From contig JAFNRY010000209.1 in the NCBI GenBank assembly GCA_017385345.1, positions 1 to 15,595 on the forward strand: 15,595 bases of DNA, in the 5' to 3' direction. Position 1 is the stretch's first letter. Each line of letters starts with the position of its first letter. This document shows positions 6,962-13,478 of the stretch, piece by piece. Made by a program: the position numbers and the translations under genes. Origin of the DNA: Kiritimatiellia bacterium (GTDB lineage Bacteria > Verrucomicrobiota > Kiritimatiellia > RFP12 > UBA1067). Below the pieces are notes generated by a model. It saw only the letters and a program-made list of their open reading frames with translations, ran no database searches and was not told the DNA's origin.

Positions 6962-8193
6962 AGTTGAACGCATTGCTGGCGATGGCGGGGGCGGCGGCTC
7001 TTGCCGGGTGCTTTACCGTCGGCGGCGGAGGCGCGAAGGAAAGCGGAACGACGTTCGCCGCAGACGCGCTCGCGCCGTACGTGGAGAGCGGCGAACTGCC
7101 CGGGGCCATCTCGATCTTCTACGACAACGGCGTCCAGGAAACGGCGTGCGTCGGCTATTCGGACGCGGCGGCCAAGCGGCCCATCACCCTCGACGACCAT
7201 TTCATGCAGTGTTCCCAGACCAAGGGCTTCTGCGGCGTGACGATCGCCAAGCTCGTCGAAGAAGGGAAGATATCGCTCGACGATCCAGTCTCGAAATACC
7301 TTCCGGAGTTCAAGAACCTGACGGTCGCCGAGAAGGTCAAAGGCGCCGACGGCAAGGATATGACCATTGTAAGGCCGGCCAAGACTGTTCTGACTATCAG
7401 AATGACGCAGAACCACACTGGAGGCTTCGCTTTCGAGGTTCCCAACTACACCAGCATGGGCGGCTGGGCCCGCCGGATGCCGCTGCGTAGCGCCGCGGCC
7501 GTGGCGGCGGGAGTGCCGCTGCGCTTCGACCCGGGCACGCGGGATTCCTACTCCAATATCGGAATAGACATCGGCGCGGCGATAGTCGAGGTCGTAACCG
7601 GAATGCGCTGGGAGGACTATCTCAAAGCCGAAGTCTTCGATCCGCTCGGCATGGAGGATTCCACCTTCCGCCCTGGCGAGGAGGCGCTCGAGACTAAGGT
7701 CGAGATGTACGATTGCGCAAAGGGCGCGCCGGCCAAATGGCGCAAAGACCACGAGAGCATGCGCCGCCCGTACGGCGACGACCGCGTGTTCGCCTCCGCC
7801 GGCGCCGGGCTCTGGACGACCGCGCGCGACCAGCTCAAGTTCTACAAGATGCTCATGAATCTCGGCGTCGGCGAAAACGGCGCGAGGATCCTCAAGGAGG
7901 AAACGGTGAAAAACCTGCTCGCCGTGACGACGCGGCCGGACAACATGGGCGGCTACTCCCTCGGACTGACCGCGCCGAAGAAAGACGGCGAAAACGAGTG
8001 GTTCGGGCACGGCGGGGCGTGGGGCACGAACTGCGTCGTCAACTGGCACAAGAAGCAGCTCAAGCTCTGGGTCGTGCAGCTCGTCGGCGGCCCGCGCCCC
8101 TGGGACAGGGCCGTGAACGCCGCGGCGGACGCTTTCTTCAAAGCCATGATCGACAACAAGGGCGTCGAGGCCTACACCGGGCGGTTTGAATAA
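6958..8193 (+). CDS. Lipoprotein serine hydrolase (class C beta-lactamase/esterase fold)
   Basis: A 411-residue protein with a lipoprotein signal ending in the lipobox Leu15-Ala-Gly-Cys18, so it should be lipidated and held in the envelope. The hydrolase domain has all three motifs of the serine beta-lactamase-like family: Ser86-Gln-Thr-Lys89 (nucleophile and general base), Tyr198-Ser-Asn200, and His351-Gly-Gly353 in place of the KTG of class C enzymes. Family members include D-aminopeptidases, penicillin-binding-protein-like peptidases and EstB-type esterases. The HGG version is more usual in esterase and peptidase members than in true beta-lactamases, so antibiotic hydrolysis should not be assumed. 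GGAGGG lies eight bases before the ATG. It overlaps rsmE by four bases and is followed by argF after 21 bases. Confidence 0.88.
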   Translation: MKLNALLAMAGAAALAGCFTVGGGGAKESGTTFAADALAPYVESGELPGAISIFYDNGVQETACVGYSDAAAKRPITLDDHFMQCSQTKGFCGVTIAKLVEEGKISLDDPVSKYLPEFKNLTVAEKVKGADGKDMTIVRPAKTVLTIRMTQNHTGGFAFEVPNYTSMGGWARRMPLRSAAAVAAGVPLRFDPGTRDSYSNIGIDIGAAIVEVVTGMRWEDYLKAEVFDPLGMEDSTFRPGEEALETKVEMYDCAKGAPAKWRKDHESMRRPYGDDRVFASAGAGLWTTARDQLKFYKMLMNLGVGENGARILKEETVKNLLAVTTRPDNMGGYSLGLTAPKKDGENEWFGHGGAWGTNCVVNWHKKQLKLWVVQLVGGPRPWDRAVNAAADAFFKAMIDNKGVEAYTGRFE

Positions 8194-8214
8194 AAGAAAG
8201 GACGGAGGATCCAA

Positions 8215-9219
8215 ATGCTGAAATGGATGGACAGCTTGAAGGGGCGCTCGCTGATGCGGCTCGCTTCGTTTTCGGACGCCGAAATGCTCGATCTCGTCGA
8301 TCTCGCCGGCCAGTTGAAAGCGCGCCGGCGCGCCGGCGTCCGCGGGGACCTGCTGCATAGGAAGAACATAGCCCTCATCTTCGAGAAAAGCTCGACGCGC
8401 ACGCGCAATTCCTCGGTGATCGCCGCGCGCGACGAAGGCGGCGGAGCCGAGTATCTGACGCGGCCAGACATACATTTCGGCAAGAAGGAAAGCGTCAAGG
8501 ACACCGCGCGCGTGCTCGGCCGCATCTACGACGGCATCCTCTTCCGCGGCTTTTCGCAGAAATCCTGCGAGGAGCTCGCAAAGTGGTCCGGCGTGCCCGT
8601 CTGGAACGGACTGACCGACGACTACCATCCGACGCAGATCCTGGCCGACCTGCTCACCATCAAGGAAACGTTCGGCTCCCTCGACGGCTGCACCGTCGCG
8701 TACGTCGGCGACGGACGCAACAACGTGGCGAATTCGCTCATGATGGGCTGCGCCAAGGCCGGCATGGAATACGTCTGCTGCGCGCCACGCGAACTCCGGC
8801 CCGACGAAGCGATCCTCGCAGAGTCCGCGGAGGTCGCGAGGCGCAACGGTTGCGGAATCCGCGTCGAGGAAGACCCGGTCAAGGGAGTTAGAGGCGCGAA
8901 CGTCGTCTATACCGACGTGTGGGTGTCCATGGGCGAAGAGGCGAAGACGGCGGAAAGGATAGCGCTGCTGCGTCCGTACCAGATCAACATGGATCTCATG
9001 CGCGCTACCGGCAACGCCGGCGGAAAGCTCATGTTCCTGCACTGCCTTCCGGCTTTCCACGACAACGAGACGGAAGTGACGAAGACGACCGGAGCGCTCG
9101 AGGTTACGGACGAGGTTTTCGAATCGGAATACTCGAAGGTGTTTGACGAGGCGGAGAACAGGATGCATACGATAAAGGCCCTCTTCGTGTCCGCCCTTGC
9201 CGACAGAGAGGCGATTTGA
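8215..9219 (+). CDS. argF: Ornithine carbamoyltransferase
   Basis: A full-length (334-residue) ornithine carbamoyltransferase, converting ornithine and carbamoyl phosphate to citrulline. The carbamoyl phosphate loop SSTRTR is at 59-64, followed by HFGKKESVKDTARVLGR and the ornithine-side motifs WNGLTDDYHPTQ and TDVWVSMG. The catalytic HCLPAFHD begins at His276 and the protein ends with EVTDEVFES and AENRMHTIKA. Length and motif spelling are close to E. coli ArgF/ArgI and to catabolic ArcB proteins. No other arginine gene is in view, so biosynthetic versus arginine-deiminase use is undecided; argF is used as the default symbol. GGAGG lies six bases before the ATG. Confidence 0.95.
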   Translation: MLKWMDSLKGRSLMRLASFSDAEMLDLVDLAGQLKARRRAGVRGDLLHRKNIALIFEKSSTRTRNSSVIAARDEGGGAEYLTRPDIHFGKKESVKDTARVLGRIYDGILFRGFSQKSCEELAKWSGVPVWNGLTDDYHPTQILADLLTIKETFGSLDGCTVAYVGDGRNNVANSLMMGCAKAGMEYVCCAPRELRPDEAILAESAEVARRNGCGIRVEEDPVKGVRGANVVYTDVWVSMGEEAKTAERIALLRPYQINMDLMRATGNAGGKLMFLHCLPAFHDNETEVTKTTGALEVTDEVFESEYSKVFDEAENRMHTIKALFVSALADREAI

Positions 9220-9229
9220 GGAGGGGCCG

Positions 9230-11128
9230 ATGGCGGACGTGAATGCATTCCCCGACTGGGGGGCGATTTCCGCGGAGGGCGTCGCGGCCCGGCTTCCGGG
9301 GCTTTTCGAGGCGGCGGAGGCCGCCGTCTCGGCCATAGAACGCGACGATGCGGCCGGCCGCGACTACGAAAGCCTCGTGCCGCCGCTCGACGACGCCACC
9401 CGCGAGTTGTGGCGCGAGTGGGGCGTCGTGCACCATATGCTTGGCGTCATGAACTCCTCCGCGTGGCGGCGCACCGAGGAGACGTTTCGGGAGAGGGCGG
9501 TCGCATTCGCGCTCAGGGTGTCTCAAAGCGGGATCCTCTACGCCAAAGCCAAGCGCGCGCGGGCCGCGCTCGCCCCGCGCCCCGCGGGCGAACCCGACGC
9601 CAAAGCGAGGATTCTCGACAGAATGATAGCCGACGCCGAACTCGCCGGCGTGGCTCTCGAGGGCCGCGAGAGGGAGAGATTCAACGAAATCCAGGCCGCC
9701 CTCGCCAGACTCTATTCGGACTTCGGAAACGCCGTGATAGACGCCACAGCCGCGTTCAAGTTCGAGAAAGACGGCCGCACCTACGCGATCGACGACGCGT
9801 CCTACACGGAAACCATGCGCGAGTGCGAGGATCGCGAAGTCCGCGAGGTCCTCTGCAAGGCGCGCGCGACGAGGGCGCCGGACAACGAGGCCCGCATAGC
9901 GGAGATCCTGAAGCTGCGCAAGGAGGCGGCCGCGCTCCTCGGCTTCGAGGATTTCGCCGCCAAGTCCCTCGCCGTCAAGTGCGCCCCCGGGAAAGACGCG
10001 GTCATGGATCTCATCCGCAGGCTGGACGAGGCGACAGCCGCGCCGGCGGCGGCCGAGGCCGAGGAGCTCGCTTCCGTGCAGGATCCCGCGGCCGGTCCGG
10101 TGATGCCGTGGGACGTGTCGTTCCTCGCGGAAAAACTGAAGAAGGAAAAATACTCGTACAGCGAGAGCGAACTCAAAAAGCATTTCGAACTCTCGGCCGT
10201 CCTCGACGGCCTGTTCAGGATCGTCCGCTTCCTCTTCGGCGTCGAAGTGGCCGAGCGCACCGGGGATTCGAAGCCGTCCGTGTGGCATCCCGACGTCCGG
10301 TTCTACGACATAATCGAAGACGGGCGGACGGTGGCCAATTTCTATCTCGATCCGTACGCGCGCCCCGGGTTGAAGCGCGGCGGCGCGTGGATGAACGAAC
10401 TGCGCAACAGGAATGACCGGACGGGCGCGAAACCGCTGGCCCTCGCCGTTCTCAACGTGAAGCCGCCGGACGCCGCCGGAAAGACCTATCTGGCGATGCG
10501 CGAAGTCGAAACGGTCTTTCACGAATTCGGACACGCCCTCCAGTGCATGCTGACGCGCGTCGGCGAGGAAGACGCCGCCGGCATCAACCTCGTGGAGTGG
10601 GACGCGGTGGAGATTGCCTCGCAGTTCATGGAGAACTGGTGCCTCGACGGCAGGACCGGGATCGCCGTTCCCGGCGGGCTCAAGGCGAAGGTGAAGGCCG
10701 CGAAGAACTTCCGCGCCGCGACGGCGTGCAGAAGACAGCTTTCGTTCGCCGCGACGGATATGCTGCTGCACGGGCCCGCGGTTCCGGCCGACGCCGACGC
10801 GGTAAAGCGCGAGACGTTCCTCCGTTTCGGAACTCCGATGGTGGAAGGCGACGCCTTCCTCCGTTCCTTCACCCACATATTCGGCGGCGAAGGCTACGCC
10901 GCCGGCTATTACAGCTACAAGTGGAGCGAGGTCATGAGCGCCGATTGCTACGGCGCGTTCGAGGAGGCGGGGCTGGACGACGACGAGGCCGTGCGCGAGA
11001 CCGGCCGGCGCTACCGCGAGACGGTGCTCGCACTTGGAGGCAGCCTCGGGGCGCTCGACGTGTTCAGAAGATTCCGCGGCCGCGACCCGCAAATAGACGC
11101 GCTGCTCAGATGCACAGGCTGCCTGTAG
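9230..11128 (+). CDS. M3-family zinc oligopeptidase (oligopeptidase A/PrlC-like)
   Basis: A 632-residue metallopeptidase with no signal peptide, so cytoplasmic. M3 enzymes cut short peptides, including cleaved signal peptides. The zinc site is intact: His431-Glu-Phe-Gly-His435, with the third ligand Glu461 in EWDAVEIASQFMENW. The C-terminal substrate block (GGEGYAAGYYSYKWSEVMSADCYGAF) is also present. It is somewhat shorter than E. coli OpdA (about 680), mainly in the helical N-terminal part. The start at 9230 was preferred over an in-frame codon at 9197 because GAGGAGGGG sits just before it and the longer form would overlap argF. The 3' end overlaps the second RsmE gene by 19 bases. Confidence 0.93.
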   Translation: MADVNAFPDWGAISAEGVAARLPGLFEAAEAAVSAIERDDAAGRDYESLVPPLDDATRELWREWGVVHHMLGVMNSSAWRRTEETFRERAVAFALRVSQSGILYAKAKRARAALAPRPAGEPDAKARILDRMIADAELAGVALEGRERERFNEIQAALARLYSDFGNAVIDATAAFKFEKDGRTYAIDDASYTETMRECEDREVREVLCKARATRAPDNEARIAEILKLRKEAAALLGFEDFAAKSLAVKCAPGKDAVMDLIRRLDEATAAPAAAEAEELASVQDPAAGPVMPWDVSFLAEKLKKEKYSYSESELKKHFELSAVLDGLFRIVRFLFGVEVAERTGDSKPSVWHPDVRFYDIIEDGRTVANFYLDPYARPGLKRGGAWMNELRNRNDRTGAKPLALAVLNVKPPDAAGKTYLAMREVETVFHEFGHALQCMLTRVGEEDAAGINLVEWDAVEIASQFMENWCLDGRTGIAVPGGLKAKVKAAKNFRAATACRRQLSFAATDMLLHGPAVPADADAVKRETFLRFGTPMVEGDAFLRSFTHIFGGEGYAAGYYSYKWSEVMSADCYGAFEEAGLDDDEAVRETGRRYRETVLALGGSLGALDVFRRFRGRDPQIDALLRCTGCL

Positions 11129-11853
11129 ATACGGAGACGCTTCTTTCGTCCAGTCCCGCGCTTTCGCGCTCCGCCGCGGCGCATTTGCGCGCGGTGCGCC
11201 CGAAAGCCGGGGAGGAGATGGAGCTTTTCGACGGGCGCGGCGGCACGCGGCTCTTCCGCTGCGAGGGGGAAGGCCGTCTCGTCCCGGCCGGCGAACCTGT
11301 CTTCCGCGGCCGGCGCCCCGCCGAAGCGCCGGTCTTGTTCGCCTGCATTACCAAGGGTCAGAGATGGGACTGGACCGTGGCCAAGGCGGTGGAACTCGGG
11401 GTCTCGCGCATCGTTCCGGTGCTTTCCGGAAGGACCATTGTGCGCATCGCGCCGGGCGACCGGGCCGCGAAACGGGAGCGCTGGCTCCGGATCGCGGAGG
11501 ACGCCGCAAGGCAGTCCGGCGCCGTCTGGCTGCCGGAAATCGACGAGGCCGCGGAGTTCGCGGACGCCTTGGCGCTCGCCGGAAATACCGTTTGTTTCGC
11601 GGGAATCCTCTCCGATCCGCCGCCGCCGCCTCTTCTCGATTGCATCGAAGCCGCCGTGCGCGCCGGCGCCGCCGCGCAGGGGCGGCCGTTTTCGGTTTTC
11701 GTGGGACCCGAGGGCGATTTTACGCCTGAAGAAGCCGCCGCGTTGGCCCGCACGGCCAGACCCTGCAGCTTCGGCCCGGCGATTCTGCGCGCCGAGACCG
11801 CGGCAATCTTCGGCCTGTCGGTTCTGGCCGCTTCGATCCACCGCGGCCTTTAG
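11110..11853 (+). CDS. RsmE-family rRNA methyltransferase, copy 2
   Basis: A 247-residue SPOUT methyltransferase of the RsmE family. It begins MHRLPV, like many canonical RsmE proteins, and has an N-terminal PUA-like part with MELFDGRGG. The middle contains ACITKGQRWDWTVAKAVELGVSRIVPVLSGRT, which matches the canonical KGxxxxxxxxKxxELGVxxIxP block. The C-terminal knot has VFVGPEGDFTPEE (from about 197) and FGPAILRAETAAI. By eye its central block looks closer to textbook E. coli RsmE than copy 1 at 6161 does. The start lies inside the end of the peptidase gene and no clear Shine-Dalgarno is seen, implying coupling. It is the last plus-strand gene and converges on the minus-strand array. Confidence 0.88.
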   Translation: MHRLPVDTETLLSSSPALSRSAAAHLRAVRPKAGEEMELFDGRGGTRLFRCEGEGRLVPAGEPVFRGRRPAEAPVLFACITKGQRWDWTVAKAVELGVSRIVPVLSGRTIVRIAPGDRAAKRERWLRIAEDAARQSGAVWLPEIDEAAEFADALALAGNTVCFAGILSDPPPPPLLDCIEAAVRAGAAAQGRPFSVFVGPEGDFTPEEAAALARTARPCSFGPAILRAETAAIFGLSVLAASIHRGL

Positions 11854-11859
11854 CGCGTC

Positions 11860-12093
11860 CTACGCCTGCTCGAGCGCTCTTGCAAGCTGGTCGGGGCAGG
11901 AAGTCCCGTTGCGGCACTGTATTCCCTTGAGAAGGGCGATCACGTCCCCGGTCTTGCGGCCTACGGCGAGTTTCGCGACGCCGGCCGTGTTCCCCGGGCA
12001 GCCGCCGATGAACTCGCATTTGGTCAGTATTCCGTTCTCTACCTCGAAGTTTATGGCCCGCGAGCAGGTCCCGTTCGTTTTGTACGTAGTCAT
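11860..12093 (-). CDS. Small TSCPD-domain protein (TIGR03905-like)
   Basis: A 77-residue protein with TSCPD at residues 64-68, the signature of the small TSCPD domain also found at the C-terminus of some B12-dependent ribonucleotide reductases (NrdJ). Cysteines at 10, 26, 32, 60 and 66 fit the multi-Cys stand-alone family and suggest metal or iron-sulfur binding, but the biochemical role is not established. The GGCPGN and LKGIQCRNGTSCPDQLA blocks are typical. No Shine-Dalgarno is visible before the ATG; an eight-A tract lies upstream in the mRNA sense. It is the last gene of the minus-strand cluster and ends six bases from the stop of the second RsmE gene. Confidence 0.85.
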   Translation of the reverse strand: MTTYKTNGTCSRAINFEVENGILTKCEFIGGCPGNTAGVAKLAVGRKTGDVIALLKGIQCRNGTSCPDQLARALEQA

Positions 12094-12139
12094 TGTCTGC
12101 GTCTTGCCGTTCTGTATGTTTTTTTTCGCCGGTTTCCGT

Positions 12140-12415
12140 TCAGTCGAAGGCCGGCGGCGGGGGCGGGGGCAGATTGAAAGCCCCCGATACGAGTTTGCCC
12201 AGCGTGTCGTCGAGCGACAGCGCCGACTCCGGAATGGTCGCCGCCTCTATGTCTTGCGTCGAAACGTTTGCGCGCGTGATGGTGAGTTCCGGCTGGATCC
12301 TGGCGTTCCCGGCGCCCTGGCCCGCCGCCTCCGCGGCGGGCGTCCCCGCCGCAGTCGCGCCGTCGAGCCGGCTTCCGGCGGCTCTGCCCGCGTTTGCGTT
12401 TATTCCGATGTCCAT
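12140..12415 (-). CDS. Unrecognised 91-residue protein following the ECF sigma gene
   Basis: No family is recognised. The first 40 residues are rich in Gly, Ala and Asn and probably disordered. Residues 41-81 look ordered and amphipathic (LTITRANVSTQDIEAATIPE, then ALSLDDTLGKLVSGAFNL). The protein ends with six prolines and AFD. There is no signal peptide, membrane segment or Cys/His metal motif, so it is not a typical membrane or zinc anti-sigma factor. AAGGAG nine bases before the ATG supports translation. The start lies 32 bases after the sigma stop and 46 bases remain to the TSCPD gene, so all three are probably co-transcribed. Confidence 0.65.
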   Translation of the reverse strand: MDIGINANAGRAAGSRLDGATAAGTPAAEAAGQGAGNARIQPELTITRANVSTQDIEAATIPESALSLDDTLGKLVSGAFNLPPPPPPAFD

Positions 12416-12447
12416 TGTTGCATCTCCTTTTCAAATCGACTACACGC

Positions 12448-12990
12448 TCAGGCGTCCAAGGTTACACCTGATTCCGCGAGAATCGCGCGTAGCTTTTCTT
12501 TTGCCCGGAAAATGCGGACTTTGACGAGATTTTCGGAAATGCCCGCTCCCGCCGCGATTTCGCGGATGGATTGCCGGCCGATCTGGAAAAGGGTGTAGGC
12601 TTCGCGCAGCTGCGGCGGAAGTTTTGCGAAGGCGGCGGTCAGCTTGCCGCGCAGTTCGTCCCGCCTCTCCTTTGTTTCGGAAGGCAGCGCGGCCGGATCC
12701 GCGGCGCCGGCGTCCTCTTCGCGTATCTCTTCGACGAACGACAGCCGCTTGTTGTCGCGAACCAGGTTCTTCCGCAGATTCCTGGCTATCGTGAAAGCGA
12801 GTCCGCTGACGGACGCGTCGTTGTCGACGAGGTCGTCGCGCATCTTCCATATGCGCAGGAAGACCTCTTGGACGAGATCGCAGGCTTCCGCGTACGAAGA
12901 ACCCGTCGCCGCAAGCCAGTTGACGAGCTTCGGCGATATCGTCCTGTAGTGCCCTTCGATTTTGGCCCTCTGCCCCTCCATGTCGCTCAT
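12448..12990 (-). CDS. ECF-type RNA polymerase sigma factor
   Basis: A 180-residue sigma-70-family protein with only regions 2 and 4, the ECF layout. Region 2 is about residues 20-90 (ACDLVQEVFLRIWKMRDDL, then AFTIARNLRKN). Region 4 is about 120-170 (LPPQLREAYTLFQIGRQSIREIAAGAGISENLVKVRIFRAKEKLR), containing the helix-turn-helix that reads the -35 element. An acidic linker separates them. The ATG overlaps the ruvC stop (ATGA), with no Shine-Dalgarno. A second in-frame ATG three codons later is also possible. No anti-sigma gene is recognisable next to it. Its regulon is unknown. Confidence 0.9.
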   Translation of the reverse strand: MSDMEGQRAKIEGHYRTISPKLVNWLAATGSSYAEACDLVQEVFLRIWKMRDDLVDNDASVSGLAFTIARNLRKNLVRDNKRLSFVEEIREEDAGAADPAALPSETKERRDELRGKLTAAFAKLPPQLREAYTLFQIGRQSIREIAAGAGISENLVKVRIFRAKEKLRAILAESGVTLDA

Positions 12991-13478
12991 AGCCGTGAGT
13001 TATTGTACCATAGATTGCGGTTCCATATGTGGCAAATTGCGAGGGCGAGCGCGTCGGCGGCGTCGTTTTGCGGCGTTTCGCCGAGTTTTAGCAGCGTCTT
13101 CACCATCCGCTGCACCTGGATTTTTTCGGCCAGTCCGCGTCCGCAGACGGACATTTTCACTCTTCGCGGTTCGTATTCCGCGACGGGCAGGCCGGCCATC
13201 GCGGCCGCGGTCAGTACCGCGCCGCGGGCTTCGCCGAGCACGAGCATCGTGTTCGCGTTTTTCCCGTATATCACTTTTTCCGCGCTTATCGCGTCCGGTT
13301 TCCATTGTTCGACGAGAGCGGAGACTTTGCGGTATATCCGCCCGAGGCATTCCGGAACCGGCGTGTCGCGGCCGTTCGGGATGTTTCCGTAGTCGAGCGC
13401 GGCGAGTGCGCTGCCGGCCGATTCGACGACGCCGTATCCCGTCGAGCGCAGCGAAGTGTCGATTCCGAGCACGATCAT
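12987..13478 (-). CDS. ruvC: Holliday junction resolvase RuvC
   Basis: A 163-residue RuvC, the dimeric endonuclease that cleaves four-way junctions symmetrically after RuvAB branch migration. All four acidic catalytic residues are visible: Asp7 (GIDTS), Glu67 (ISAEKVIYGKN), Asp139 and Asp142 (NDAADALALAICH). The DNA-binding block GRGLAEKIQVQRMV is also present. It starts at 13478 with GGAGA upstream, and its ATG overlaps the rsmB stop (ATGA). Its own stop overlaps the sigma factor ATG in the same way. ruvA and ruvB are not in the window. Confidence 0.95.
   Translation of the reverse strand: MIVLGIDTSLRSTGYGVVESAGSALAALDYGNIPNGRDTPVPECLGRIYRKVSALVEQWKPDAISAEKVIYGKNANTMLVLGEARGAVLTAAAMAGLPVAEYEPRRVKMSVCGRGLAEKIQVQRMVKTLLKLGETPQNDAADALALAICHIWNRNLWYNNSRL
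13002..13035 (-). promoter_or_regulatory. Possible promoter inside the 3' end of ruvC, driving the ECF sigma gene
   Basis: Read on the minus strand, TGGTACAAT provides an extended -10 (TACAAT, 13007-13002) ending 11 bases before the sigma ATG. An alternative pairing is TTGCCA (13035-13030), a 17-base spacer, and TATGGT (13012-13007). A GGAACC resembling ECF -35 elements lies between, but no matching -10 was found. All of this overlaps ruvC codons, so chance is possible. If used, the transcript would have a leader of only about 5-10 bases. Confidence 0.4.

Noticed and set aside
6958..8193. Calling the lipoprotein a true antibiotic beta-lactamase.
   Set aside because: The third motif is HGG rather than KTG, and the protein is lipidated and sits among housekeeping genes. 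The fold is shared by many esterases and peptidases.
8325..8340. A tandem GC-rich repeat (two GCGCCGGC-like units) in argF.
   Set aside because: It encodes the Arg-Arg-Arg-Ala-Gly stretch in frame and has only two units. It is explained by codon usage.
9197..9229. A longer start for the M3 peptidase overlapping argF.
   Set aside because: GAGGAGGGG lies right before the ATG at 9230, and the extra 11 residues have no supporting ribosome site.
6202..9336. A minus-strand open frame of about 1044 codons antisense to rsmE, the lipoprotein gene and argF, and similar long antisense frames at 4003-5820 and 2630-4420.
   Set aside because: GC-rich third positions suppress stops on the opposite strand. 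The translations are Arg/Gly-rich and low in family motifs, while the plus-strand frames show complete catalytic signatures.
12117..12126. A run of eight T on the plus strand that could belong to a terminator.
   Set aside because: No G+C stem precedes it on the plus strand, and on the minus strand it reads as an A tract before the TSCPD gene.
12320..12341. A perfect 9-bp inverted repeat with a GGAG loop in the mRNA sense, inside the small protein gene.
   Set aside because: It encodes an Ala/Glu/Gly run in a GC-rich gene where such palindromes are common. There is no T run after it, so it is not a terminator.
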